The position numbers and the translations under genes were made by a program. This document shows positions 24,501 to 39,500 of a stretch of 64,000 nucleotides of DNA, one piece after another. This DNA comes from Onchocerca volvulus. Its lineage: Eukaryota > Nematoda > Chromadorea > Rhabditida > Onchocercidae. How positions within the stretch are numbered: the stretch's first letter is position 1; each line of letters begins with the position of its first letter. Under the pieces are notes generated by a model. The model was not told where the DNA came from. It saw nothing but the letters and a program-made list of their open reading frames with translations, and did not search any database. The stretch covers positions 28,021,756 to 28,085,755 of the forward strand of contig HG738137.1 in the NCBI GenBank assembly GCA_000499405.2, given 5' to 3'.

Positions 24501-27500
24501 GGAAAAAAGTGATTGGGTGATCGTTAAGCCATTAAATTTATGGAATTTCAAAAAAGCTTATCTTCTTAAGTCTTTTTTCATGATGTATGTCAAATTTTCA
24601 ATCATTTTAAATCCTTTCTTTTTTTTTTTTTTTGATACAGCTATTTGAAAAATGAATAAAACAGAGAAAAAGAAGATGAGGAAGATGGATTAAGGAAAAA
24701 AAAATCAACCACAAGATTGTGTAATATATATTTTAAAATGTTATTACAATAATAGTTTTAAAATTTTTTGAATAAAACGAAAAATTCATTTTTATCAATT
24801 TCCATAGTTTTATTATTTCCCTCCGAAACAAATACTTTTTATTTATTTATTTGATGATTGGAAATAATAAGAGAATAGTAGAAAGGCTATTATTATAACG
24901 TAGTTATAGTCAAAGTTGATTATCATTGTATCAGATCGTGTTGATATTATCGTTCCATATTGCAATGAAGAATTTTGGAACATTTATGAAAATTGCTATT
25001 AAAATTGCTCAAATATCAAATTATTCAATTGAAATACTTTTTTTCCTTCCACTATCATTATTTTTAATTTTTAAAAAGTTCGAATTTTATTTCAAATTAT
25101 TTTTTCGAGATCAAGAAAGTGAAGCAAATTTCGATTCTTTGCATGTTAAGTTCAACAATCAAATATGGATTTGTTTAAAATTAATAATAATTTAATTTAG
25201 TTGATTGAATTAATGCAATGAATAACAAATTAATGCCTTTAAAAAAAATTGATTAAGGAACTCAATATCATTATACTTAATAAAGGATATTTGATTAATA
25301 ATAATTCAGTTCAATTAATGTGATAATTAATAAGCCAATGTTTTAATAAGAATTAATTCGGAAATGTCAATACCAATTAATTAACTGAGAAATAACAATA
25401 TCTATGAAACTTAGTAAGTAATATTTAGTAATATGATTGAATAATTGAAGAATCGAGTAAATAAAAGAAATCTTACTACATTTTATACCGGATTCAATTG
25501 TTCGAATTCCCGACTTTTGGCGTTGTCCTGCGCTGCTTGACTTCACTAAAATCATAATCGTTGAATAAATAAAAAGCTCAAAATTTCTAATTAAGGCCGT
25601 AATTATTTCATTAGTAATTTTAATAAGTATTTTTTGACATTTATTAATAATAAAAATTTCGTTGAAAGAAAAAGAGATAATTTAATTTCTTTTGAAATTT
25701 ACCAGTAATCAGTAATTCTCAAAAATTATTCTGATGTAAAACTTTTTCTATTCTATTCATTTCCATTATTAATTCTATTTTTTTGCATATGGAATTTATG
25801 AAAAGCTCAAATATATAATTCCTTTTTTTCTCAATTTTTAATTATTTGAAATTCAATTAGTTATGGCTTAGAAGAAATCAAATAAAAATTCGTTGTTGGT
25901 ATCTTATTTTTAGAATCTTTTCTATTCTATAAAGTATAAAATTTTATTAAAAGTTTAGAGTTGGAAGTATGAATTATATCTAATGAATATTGAAATGAAT
26001 TAGAATGAAAAAATAGAAAAATAAAACAGTAATTTCATTACATCTTTTTAAATTTGATGTGAAAAGTTTCAAAAGAGCTTATTTCAATATTGTTCCTTAA
26101 AATCAATGAAAATATATACATGTTGTTTCATCAAAGAAAAAAAAAAGGCGAACTCAATTTTTGATTGATAAAAAAACGAAACATATGCAGGTAAGATCAA
26201 TAGTAGGAAGAGTTATTAGAGTCAAATTCTAAATTGAGCCTATTAGCCAAGTAAGAAGCCTAGCAGTCAGGCTTGTCCAATGTTCGATAATGTGGAAATG
26301 CATCGAAAGAAAAGCTAACTAATGACTTGTGCAATACAAATTTTATGCTATTAAAGAATAAGTGGCAAAAGGAATGGATATTAAAAAAGTAAAATAAAAA
26401 AACCAATATGAACATTGATCGATTGAATTTTCAAAAAAATGAAAAGATTTAGGAATCATTCAACCGCGTCAAATTACCTTGCAAATAAGAAAGTCTATAA
26501 ATTTAGGTTGAATGAAATTGGAAACTTCTTTTCCCTTTATATGAGGATGATTATTTTAGCAGAAATGAATTATTTATTCATTTATTTTAAAAATAAGCAA
26601 GAATATAATTAAACTGAATTTGAATTTGAAATTCATTTCAACTTCTCAAATACATATTAATCTGAGGTATTGAATCTAAATTTAATTATTCAAAAATAAC
26701 TTTTAAATTTAGAATGACTGGAATTTTCTAGTTTATCAAACACAATATTGATTACATTGTATTTGTTCGTTTCTGTTTTAGCATTTTATCGAAATTTTCG
26801 ATGTTGTTTGTTTATTTATTTAACATTAACAATTGTTTGTTTACTAAAAAGAAACACAAAGTTATTTTTTTTTTTTTTTTTGGATGAAAGAAAGAAAGAG
26901 AGTATAGAAAACTTTGGAAGAGCAAATTGCATGAAAAAGATTAAGATAAAATTCCTGGAATTTCCAATTTTCTGTTTTTGCATGAAATAGTTTGGCAATA
27001 AATAAATGTAACATAAATTCTGTGAGATAAAAAAAACACCATGAAAACTTCTTGAGACAGACAGAATTTGCAAATTGATTTGAAATTTGAAAATAACCGC
27101 CTGATCGATTATTTTATAAGTTAATTGAAGAATTTTATGCAGAAAAGAGCATTAAAAAATAATTTCAAGAAATAAATGATAAAATTTCAAAAAGACAGTT
27201 TTATGATTTTTACTCTATTTAGTTTGTATTTTTTTAAATTAAGATCTTTTTTTCATTAAGTTTGTACTTTTGAAGATTCGAATTTTTCTTAGTCAAATTT
27301 TTTATTCTCAAAAATTTTAATTATTGCTCCGTTGAATTATTTGCTCTCTAAATTTAAAGTGTAAAAATTTGAAACGGAATTAGATATAAACGTGATTTTG
27401 CTGTCATATGATATTTTTAAGGTACTTAGCTTTTAATCTGTTTTATTAATTATTTGATTAAATAGAATTTTGAAATAAAAAATTATTTTGAGCTATTGGC

Positions 27501-30500
27501 TCAAATAATTAGGATTATTTTAATACAATCAATTATTGAATTTTATAGAAAACAGATCACTATCAAATTGTTTTATTAGTCAATCAATCAATTACGCTAA
27601 TAAGTTTTATCGCCAACCTTTTTCTATGACATCAATGAATATAATCAAGATTGCAACTTCTAGTTGAAATTACTGAAATTTCGAGCAAAACTAGTAATCA
27701 AACATTTTTTAATCAATTATGGAATAGTAATTGATACTATTATCGATTGATGCCAACCATAAATTACGCATATTTATTACAATTATCAATTCAGTTTAAA
27801 ATTTGAATTAAATTTGGCAAAATTTCGAACAAGAAGTTATTTTTCAAATGATAATGAAAATATCTAATGTTGCTATTATCACTTGATATTTTCTTTAACT
27901 TTGGGAGCAAAAAATAAAAATAAATGATTTATAGGAAAGATTGCAAGGCGGAAATATGGCATATTATACAGCAAAAGTATCTTTAATTCACACTTAGATT
28001 ATTTATTGGGTTACATGAACAGTTTGTGAAGTTCGCAACATGCAAAAGCGTAAAACACGCAAACAGCATGCATTTGATTCATACAGAGGATGATAGCATG
28101 CATTGCAAGTAATGCATGAATTTACACGCAGAAAAACAATATTTTATGCAAATTTCATGCAGTTGTGATAACTGATAACGGATTATCATTACCAATAAGG
28201 ATTATTATAATTTATCATAAGTACTGTAACTGCATATAATAATAATAATTGTAATTTTAATTTAAAATTGATTTATGATTGATTCAAAAGATGTCTTTTA
28301 ATGACAGCAAAACTGCTGCCACGATGATGCTTCTTCTTTCTCTCTTTCATTTTTTTTTATCATATCATATTTTAAAAAAAATTTTTTGAAAAAAAAAAAA
28401 GAAGAAGAAATGAAGCAGTAGTTTGAATGTAAACATTATTTTAGAAAAATCAATAAAACCTTAAAAAAAAAAGAGAAAAACACAGTTTGTGGGCGAAACA
28501 CATCTGCAAAGGCCATTATTAAATAAACTTGCCATTACTTTGACGTAAAAATGTAAAGCGAAAAAAGGTTTGCAAAATTGGATAATTGCATTGTGCTTCA
28601 ATGTATGTCAAGAATAACAAATAGGAAAAGTATTACGAAGAATTTAATTATTTTCATTGTTACTAAGCAAATTTTCAATCAATAATTTTTTAAACAAAGA
28701 ATCCATAAGATATTCCAAAATGTTCAAATTTTATACTATTTTTTAAAACAAAATGAAGCTTTTTCCTAAAAAAAAAGGAAAAAAAAGAAGAAAATGGTAT
28801 AGAATTTTTTCTTTTTTGTCAAAGTAAAATTATTTTTGAAAAACAGATTAATCAAAATTATGTGATGGATAGTAACAGCAATTTAACCAAAAATAATAGC
28901 AGGACCAATTAATAACAATAATAATAATAATAATAACAATAATAATCTAAATTTTATTTACTATCGATTATGCTTTACTTGAAAAAAAAAAAAATTCGAT
29001 AGGAAAGTAAAATGGACAAGTGAAATATCACATAAACTAAAAGAATTTTTTGAATTCTCAACCATCAAAAAGTTTAAAATTTACCACTGATAGGAAACAA
29101 TCTATTAATAAGAAAAAATGCTAATTAGCTTACTAATGCTAATTAGATCTCACAGAATTATAATAATAAGCAAGATGGAGGAAAAAAACGATTCAGAAAA
29201 AGCAAAAGTTTCGTTGAAGTAAAATGATTTTTCCATTCTAACATCGATTTTATGAAGTGATTGTTCATAATGAGCCGCTCAAAAAGAAAAAAAAGTGCTC
29301 CATTTCGTAGTTGAAAATTCAAACTTCAATTCCAACTTTGCCACTTAGATACTTTTTCTTATGTCATCACTCATCATTCTCGAAAAATTGATTAAGCAGA
29401 TTTGACGCCTAATGAGCATATTATACAGAATATTTTTTTCAAATCGAAAAAATTTACAACTTGTCTTTTTTTTCTCGTCAATTTTTACTTTACTACGAAA
29501 AAATGAATGTTATATTTAATATCGTTTCAAAAAACCTTTCAAAAAAATTTCTAAACTTCTACATCTAATTATTGACTTTAAAAGTTTTCCAACAAAAAAT
29601 TTTTTCAAATTTATTGCAATTTCTACCTTCCCATGAAAAAATTAGTTAGATCTAATATTATTTCAAGATTTTTTCAAATAGTTTCCAACTTATTTACATA
29701 TCTGATTCTGACGTAAAGATTTCCCAAAAAAAAAATTCGAAATTAATTGCATATTCGATTTTAAATTTCAATAATCTTTCAAAAATTTTTGAATTTATTA
29801 CCAATTTGATATTGATTTTAAGACTTTTCAAAAAATTCTGCACTTATCTCAATATTTGATTTTGATTTCAGGATTTCTCAAGGAAAAAAAAATTCTCAAT
29901 TTAATACTTCTTAGATTTTGATTTTAAGATTAAAAAAAAAAAAAAAAATTTCAAACCATATTTTATTCCGGAAAATTTTCAATTTGCAACATTTTTTTTT
30001 CGCCTTCTCAATTCTATCAGTTCCTTTCCATTCACTCAATTAAAGTGCTCTTTTTTTCTTTTTTTTACAATTATTCCTGAATTCTTTTCAAAATATTTGC
30101 TTTCATTATCATAATGAAAGAAAAGTTCGTTTTCAATGTACGTTGTTCTATATTATTTATACAACTAAATGCCTTTTTTTTTTTTTGATGAATTACTTAT
30201 ATTAGCATACATTTGTAATGAATTATTTTTTCATACAATAAATATGTTTTGTTTATTTTCCCATAAAGCTCCTTTTTTTCAATTTTGATAAAAAGTACAC
30301 ATCACCGACAACAATCAGTACTTTCTTGTTTATTAAAGTTTCATTTATTAAAAAATATTTGATTTATTAAAGAGACAATGAAAATTTTGAATTTTTTCAA
30401 AGTTTAGACGCAATCAAAAGAGAAGATGAACAATCACTGATACTCGAAATTAATTTGATCTATTAGCTTAAGTTTAAATATTTTCTTCTAATAGAAGAAG

Positions 30501-33500
30501 AGAAAAAAATTTAGAAATTGCAGCAAATCTAAGCTGAAAATTGCATTTTTAATTTCTTTTTTCCCATTTCTTAGAAGAAAACATTCAGACTGACACTGAT
30601 GACTCAAAGTGATTTATCATATCAGTGATTTATTTTCTCTTTTAAATCGTCCCTAATTTCTTAAAAATCAAAATTTTGATTGTATTTTACAAAATTTGCT
30701 TATTTAACAATTAAATACTTTTTAATAGATGAAGTAAGTGACTAGTCCTTATCGTTATCAATTATAAGTGGAATGAAAATAAGCAAACAAAAAAAAGTGT
30801 CAGAATAATTAAAATAATTTATTTGGAAATCAAAGAAAATAAAACATAACTTGAAAATGTCAACACAAAGATTTGCTCTGATCATACAATTATGAAAATA
30901 TTCTGAATTTTACCAAATAGCGATTATTACCTAAATTTTAAAAAAAGTATGATTAGGAGTAATATGATGAAAATCAATCTATTGTAGTGATAAGGAAGAT
31001 TATAATCTTTGGTAAACATTTTAATCAAGTAATTTTATTGCTCCCAGGAAGTAACTCATTTTATAAATTTTTTCCAAAAAGTATCAAATCAAAAAAACAA
31101 AAAGAAAAAGGAGGCATATAAAATGGTAATAACAATCTTTCTTTTCATAAATTTCAAAAAAAAAATATAAATTTTTTAGAAAATAAATTTAAATAAGTGA
31201 AATAAATTTTTTTTTCCAAGTTTCAAAAAAAAAAAATTCGACGAATATCATGAATATATAAAATGATATCAAGGTTCATATATTCAATCACGACATTCAG
31301 TTTTAATTTTCATCCTAAATTATGAATATTTTAGCAGCAAATAGACAATTAAAATTATTAACAACTTACTTTTCAATTATTTTATCGAGAATTTTTAGTT
31401 TTTCTCCCATAAATTACTCATTAATTGTTGTAGTTATTCAAGATGTATAAGTGAAAATAATGACTAAATTTCAGGAAATTAAAATAATGGAGAAATTAGT
31501 TAAGAAAAATTAAAAATGTTTAAATAGCTAAAATCAGAATATAATTATGCTATAAGAAATGAAAAAAAATGGCTGTTTATCTGGCGAAATAGGACCAGGA
31601 ATAATGGATAAATGAATGCATCAAAGTTGTGATTCCTAAGTTCTAAGTTTTTTTTCTGGATTTTTGATAAAGCTAATTTTATAAAAAAGGAATGGAGAAG
31701 AAAGGAGAAAAAAACACATAAAGTTGATTTATTGATTAGCAAAGAATTTTAAAGTTAATTTTATTCGTATTCTTTTCATTCATGACTAATTCTTTCATTC
31801 TCTTTTCCTTCCTTTCCTTCCTGCAAAACATTTTCTTTAATTTTTTTTTTTTTTATTTTTATTTCTTCTCAAATAACACAACCAAATTACTATTGTTTAC
31901 TTCGAAAAAAGTGCAGCAAATTTGTTTTGCTGCTGATTGACATTTTGCCAAATTGTTAATTAATTGCAATTCAATAATGTAAATAATGCATGCAAGAAAT
32001 TCTTCGTCTCATTTAATTTACATAATGTCTTCTATTTATCCTTATTTATCGAAAATAATAATCAAGTTTCAGTATTGAAAGAATGATAAAATTTCTTTCT
32101 TTGTTAATTATAATCAATGTTAATCTTAATTAATTTTTCGTTGTTGCAAGAATAGGAATGTTGCACGCATCATTTTAAAATTTTATAATTACGATAATGA
32201 TAAGATAGTGGGGGGTGATAATTTTGAAGCATTGATTTAAATTGAATGAAGCGTGTTCGACTTTCATAATGAATTATAATTAGCATTAATTAGTATGCAT
32301 GATTTTTTTCTGCAACTTTTACTATAATTTTCGAAATTGGCAAGGATAATTGTCCGATTCATTAAAGTTTTTTATCATCTTTAACATCATACGATAATTG
32401 ATAAATAATTTTCCAACTAAGAAGATAGGTTGAAATTAGAAATTAAAATAAAAAGTCATTGATAAAATTAAGATTAATGATCAAATTTTCTCTGAAAACG
32501 AAATAGAATCAGATATTAATTGAGATATTTCAAGTATTGAAAACAAAATGAATTGTTTTATTCATTTCGGTTTTTATTCTATAATCATAATTTAGGGACA
32601 GAATTTTCATTTGTATGCTATATTATTTAAATTAATTATTCGATTAATTTTAGAATTTGATCATTTCTCATAAAACACAAATTTGATCAATCTTTATTAG
32701 ATAAAAAATAATAAATCAAATTGATAACATAACTTAATTCTGCATGCTATATTATTTGAATTATTCAGATAATTATTTAAGTAATATAATATATAGAAGC
32801 AAGGCATATTGTATGAATCGATAACTTAAAAAATCTAATTGTTATTCACAAAATATGAATTTGACTGATCGTTATAAAAATTGCAAAATTATAAATAAAA
32901 AAATAAGTAAATAATTTATCAAAACGTTACCTTTACAAGTTTCTCCATGAGGACGGCCAATTTTTCGTGTCTTACCAGAATAATCTACTGAATATTTAGC
33001 TTTAGCAAATACAGCTGAACGTCCAACTACCATCTCGAAAATCAGAAATTAAATAATTATTATCTGTCAATAAAAATTTGGAATAAATTTTCTAAAATGT
33101 TCTTATCAGATAAATAAAAAACGATAGCAATGATATCATTGTTTGTGCATAAATATAATCTGTTTAATTGATAATTTCATTGGTATGACACTGTCGGTAG
33201 ACAAAGTTAATCTAGAAAAATGCTGAAGTTTGTTTTTTTTTTTTTTTTTTTTTAAAGTAATTCAAATTTCAAATATTTTCATCAATCAGCAGCTTCGTAT
33301 CAATGAAATTATCAATTAAATAACTCGTAACAATTAAACATTTTTAATCAAATTCAATTCAATTCTTCTAATTTCAAATTTTCAAAACATTAGTCATATA
33401 TATACATGTATATACTAAGATAAATAACAATAATTTTATATCAGTGAAATCATCAATTAAATAACCTGTAACAATTAAACATTTAACAAAAAGTTACAAT

Positions 33501-36500
33501 GATTAAATATTTTCAGTCAAATTTAATTTAATTCCTTTTTAATTTCAGATTTACGAAACATTAAGCATATGTATTTATGTTAAGATGAATAACAAATAAG
33601 ATGAAATTTTCAGGCCAAAAACAATATATAATTAATCAATTGGCTTTTTTTTTTTTTTTTTTTTCATCAATCAGCAGCTTCGTTTTAAAAAAAATTCAGG
33701 ATAACATACAGAAAAATTAGAAATTGGTGGTATACTTTTTTTTTTTAGAAGTAATTTATTAATTGGAAATAATTTCAAGCAAATTACCGATTATTCAATT
33801 AATTTATTAGTAACTTATTCCCACTCAAAAGAGTACGGCACAGAAAATAAAAAATATAAAATTTTTCAGCTAAAATAAAAAATAATTGTCACAGTTTTAT
33901 GAATATATTAGTTTCAAATTCGATTTTTCTTTTCAAATATTCATGAATTTATATGCATATCTGTTTATCACGTCATTTAAATACTTGTCAATTATTTTTT
34001 CTATAATAAATATTAAACTTCAATTTGATATATTTTAAACTTCGAGTATATGAAGTTGAAAAGTGAAGAACTCATGAATGTTATCTATAGATAATAACTT
34101 ATTATATTTATAATTAATAAATGCTAATATAAAAAAGTTTTCACTGCTCAAACTTGCAAGAAATTTATGCCCATTACTTAATAAATGCTAAATTTAAAAT
34201 TTTATTCAAATTTGTCCAAAATTTGAGCACAAACCTTTCATTTTTTTCATAATTTTTTCGCCGCAAAATATTTATGAATGATCAGAATTGAAAAAAAATT
34301 AAAAAATTGATCAAAAAATGTTTACTCTATTAGTAATAATTGCAATAAATTTCTGACTATTCAAATTCTGGCGGAAATAATTAATTGCTATTATCAAATC
34401 TTAATTAAAAACACTTAGTTTCGCAGGATATAATTTGTTAATAATGAATGGATTTTGAAATTTGATCGAATTTGTTTTTCAAAAACATCAAATGAACCAT
34501 TTTTGAAAATTTTTTAATAAAATGATTTTAGCACTTTTTCTTTTTTCCTTTTTTTTTTGAAATTTTAAAGTTTCGAAAGATTGCAATTTGTAATTCTGTT
34601 ACCAGCATATATTAGACTTTTTTCTTGAAAATATTGACCAGTAGTAATCGGTAAAATAAAAATTATTATGATTAATAATATTTTTGCTAAATCGCACAAC
34701 AAATATTTGAATTGAGCTAATTATAAGCAATTTAGAATTGGATGTATATTTTAAATTACCAAATTAAGAAGATCAAAAATCATCTATAAATAATTAGATT
34801 AAGTATAGAAATTCATAAAATTTTGCATATAGTTAGCATAAATCATGTTCTTTTTGTTTGAATTGTTATTACTATTATTTTCATACAATATTTACAAACT
34901 AAATTTAAAAAAAATTAAAAATAAAAATGGTAAAAGTGCAAAAATTGAAATTTTTGTCAAAAAAATTGAAGTTTTCAAATGTTTAAAATACTTAAAAAAA
35001 CTGTATCAAATCAGAGTAAAAATAAAAAAAATTTTTCCAAAATTTTTATCAGTTTATAAATGAAGAAGAGTTTGAAATTTTTATCTCATCCAAATATGAA
35101 TTAAGAAATTGCTCGAAAACTGAAACTTACCCCAAATTGAAAACAAAATTTAGACTAATCAAGGAACAAAAATTTTTATTCCCTCCAAATTGAATCAAAA
35201 AAAAAAAATAGTTTGGCAGAAATTGAATCTTTCACAGATTTGAAATAAAAAATCAAAAAAAAAAAATTTACAAGGATTGAAATTTTTATTTCGCCAAAAA
35301 AATAAATCAAATTCTGCAAGAATTGAAACTTTCCCTAATCAAAAAAAAAAAAAAAAATAGATTTATGCAAGAATTGAAATTTTATCTTTTCTAAATATGA
35401 ATTAAAAAATTTTTGCGAAAATTGAAATTTTTTTTTTTTTTGGTATTTTTATACTTTATATTTTACCCTTTTTCGGGTATCAGTTTAGAATTAAAAAAAA
35501 AAAAATCGTAAAAAAATTTCGCAAAAATTAAAAATTTTATTACATCAAAAAAAAATTTATTAGTATTAACAGAATAAAGGGAAAAAAAAAATTAGCAAAT
35601 AAAAAAGAGATTGTCAAATCGACTTGCGACAACAACCACATATCATTGAGCGATTGTTTTGGATGGTTTCGAATCTCGATTAAGAAGACTTAAGTGTTTG
35701 CGTTTTCCTGGCTTTTCATTCAATTCTTTGCGACAAATTAGTCAGATATCATCAAGCTGAAAGTAATTGAATTGCTTGCCAAATAGCTTTATCAACTCAT
35801 CTAATTCCAATTCTTCGTTTTTTCTTCCTTCCTTCTTTGGTTTCTTTTATATCGCTTTAAACCGACAAATAAATATTTTGAATGATTTGTTAGTAACTCT
35901 CAAAATTAAACAACAATATTGTATTTAATATAAATTTCATTACCCTTTGAAACTATTAATAATTAATTTATTTACATCGAAATGCATTAAATAATACAAG
36001 CATCATTAAATGGAATCATTATGTTAATAGAGTAATAAATAGTATATGATAAGAAAAAAATTGCTCAATTTATTTTGCAATTAATCAGTAAGTATTAAAT
36101 TTAATTTTGATATGATATTTGAAATTAAAGAAAAAATGGGAATGCAATAAATGATGCATAAATAAATGGGAAAAAAATTATGAATGGAAAAAATGTTGGA
36201 TTGTGACTGTAATTATAATAATCATTATTACTTAGTTTAATTGCTCAATTTAATTAATTACTGTTTTTATTTCTTTTTTTCGAATCAAATTTTTCTTCGT
36301 AATATTTATTTTAATAATTCAATGTCCAAATTTTCTATTACTGATTTGAAAACATAAAATGTTTGATATGAAATAAAATCTAAAAAAAAAGGAATAGAAA
36401 TTATAAGTTTGTATTATCATAAAGTAAGTAATTTTTATGAAAAATTTTGAAAAGTTTTCATTTTTATTTTCGTTACCGTAAATAAAAAAAAAATTTTATG

Positions 36501-39500
36501 AAGATAAATTTTTAAATAAATTTCTAAATTTCAAACCTGCTAGTTTTTTTTTGAGTCGAATAACTTTATTTATATAATATTTTAACAACTCGTCAGCTTT
36601 TTACCATAACTTTTATAATATATATTTCTAAATAATTATTTATAAAAAAGAAAAAAATAAGATATCAAAGAAGGAAGTTGAAATTTAAGAATGAATAAGA
36701 TGGAAATTTCAGAATAAGAATGAAAAATTAATGTGGCTTTATATTTCGATAATTTTCAGGTCATATTTAAGCTTCATTGAAATTTTAATAAAATTATACT
36801 CAAAATTTTTAATATTTGTTATCAAATTCCTGCAACACCACAAAATGCAATCTTTGTAATAGAAGAGAAATTAAAGTCTTAATTAAAATATTTAAACTTT
36901 CAAATTTGACATTCTCTTACATCATAATGTTATAATGAATGAATTATTAGGAATATTTATCGTTTTAAAATTAATTTTTTTGCTGATTTCAGGATTTTAT
37001 ACCATCTAGAAATTTTTCAGAAACCAATTTTTGGAAACAGTATCATCCGAGTGAAAAGTTTTTCAAAAATTTTGGAAATATGCCAGTTTTCTTCCATTCC
37101 ATCTTCTCTGTTTCTTTTTCATTAAAAAAAAAAAAAGAAGAAAAGCAAAAAATAAAGAAAAGCTAACTTTGCTTCTGATCTTTAAAGTATATTAAGTTGT
37201 AAATAAACAAATCATCATAACAAATTACAATCGATTTCTTCAGTAAGGCAAATTTATTTACCAATATAATTTAATTGCTTGGCTTCATTTATTGGCAATT
37301 TTGGTATGCATCCTGAAATGATAAGTATATATATATATATATTTTCGGCATATTACATCTGCAATAAATTATTTGTTGATATTACTTAAACGATATAATT
37401 AGTACCAGATATGGCCTATTCTAGGCCCTTTTTACTCAAAAATTAGACCTTTCTTGATATATGCAAATAAACAGATCATAAATACAAACTTTTTAGAAAT
37501 TTAAGAAGAAAGTCTGGACTAATTACGCAAACTTGAAAGTTCATTGTTCATAAATTCTCAGTAGCATCAACAAATATTTCACATTTATTACATATCGTTT
37601 CATCTTTCTATGAGCAAACTACTAGTAGCAAGTCGGTTAATTAACATAATTATTATTAAAAATACAGATAATGGCTATTTATACGTAATAGCTGTTTGTC
37701 ACTACTTATTGTCATCAGAAGAATAGTGATGAAGTTCGAAATAATTAAGCCTCAGATAACAAGGTTATGATGCAAAGATATTCTGATAAAAAAAATCAGA
37801 TGATCTGATCAAAAATCATCTATAAAACTTATAAATCGCAAAATGATAATCACTTTTTTTATTGAATCATCATTTTTATGAAATATAATTTGCGTATTTT
37901 CTTCTTGAAATATAATTAACCACGACAAGTTGATTATGAAGTAAAATATATTTTAAAAGTATTAGAATATTTGCTTCCACTATGCATCGTTAATAAATCA
38001 CTTTCATGTGATGCAAATCAATCAAAATTTTCGAATTCAACTAAAAATTTGTTATTTTGAAATTCATTACTAAATGAATCACATTCTTGGAATTGAATCA
38101 ATTAAATATTCGATTATCTTCTGATAAAAATGAGTGCTACTGGATTGAAATAGAAAAACAAAATTTTTGCTGGCATCAGCTAAAAAAGTGAGTGAAAATC
38201 GAATTGATCAGTTCGGTTTGACCAAATTCCATTTTCAGATAAATTTAATAAAAATTGAAAAATGAAAAAAAGTAGGGAGAAAAGTGCTGATAGTTTGGAT
38301 AAGCCAAAGTTATTTTCCTGTTAAAGTGTAAAAAATTGAGCATATCTAACAAATATTTTTGAAAAGTTTTTATTGTCCTATTGTCTTAAATATAGTATGC
38401 ATTTTTCCTAAATTATAAAATTTAAAGATAAAAAAAAGAAAAGAAAAAACAAGAAAAAAAGACAAGTGACAAAATTGAATGTAAATTATTGAATAATAAT
38501 ATATTCTACTTTTAATCAGAAGATTTATTGAGATGAATTTTCTGAATTTCATTAATTATGTATTTTTTGCTTATTTTATCTTAGATAGACCCATTTTCAA
38601 TTTTTCGTTCTCCAATTCCTCAATCTAAAACAATCTTTGATGTCAACTCTCATCAACATACTGTTGATCTAAGTAAAAAACGATATCCGATAAACATTAA
38701 AGATGAATAACAAAAGTTTGAAAGTCACACGCGAAAATTTGACGATAAAATCTTTTCTTTTTAAATATTTTAAATTAAAATGTTAACACAAATCATCCAT
38801 AAAACTTGAAAGCTGTTGAGATATTTTTTTATTTTCTATTTGTACTACTATATATTTTCACTTAAAATAATTCAATGTTTTAAAAGTATTTTATGAAAAC
38901 AAATTCATCCAACTATCTATTTTCAAAAATAATAAATATGATTTTATTCAAAACATCAAATAAAAAGAGATTATTTATCAGAGTTCCAAAGAAACAAAAC
39001 TTCCAAAAAACTTCTCTTACAAGTTTTACAATTTATTTATATTTTTACATGAAAATTGAATGTGTTCTATGTCCTGTGCATGTTACTTTTTCCCATTTAA
39101 ATTTATTGTAGCATTTCATTACTAATATTAAATGATTTTAAAAAAAAAAAGAATTGAAGGATCATAAATGATGCAAATGGTAAATCGCAGGATAATCAGT
39201 AATGATAAATATCTAATCAATAAGTTTTGAAACGAAATATCTTAATATGCGGTTATCTCGTCAAATGTAAATTCATTTCATTTTACTTTAATTTATTTCT
39301 TAAAATATAAAAGTAAAAAATGAATTGCAATATCATTCCTTGCAAATTGAGTTATCTAATTATGTAAATTTTATGATAAAATTCAATATATCGCATGAAT
39401 AAGTATAATTCGTGTAATCATAATGACAATTAACAAACAAAGCAAATTTGTTGCAAAAACCGAAATGTAAAATTGTTTGAATAAAATTTTTAGCTTTGAA

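Larger units (their letters stand above)
25546..32930. other. 7.4-kb intron of gene 2
   Basis: Contains the ATGCAT cluster near 28.1 kb, a slightly G+C-richer patch at 28480-28560, an AAT microsatellite and a diverged tandem array near 29.7 kb. No exon could be supported. Confidence 0.45.
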
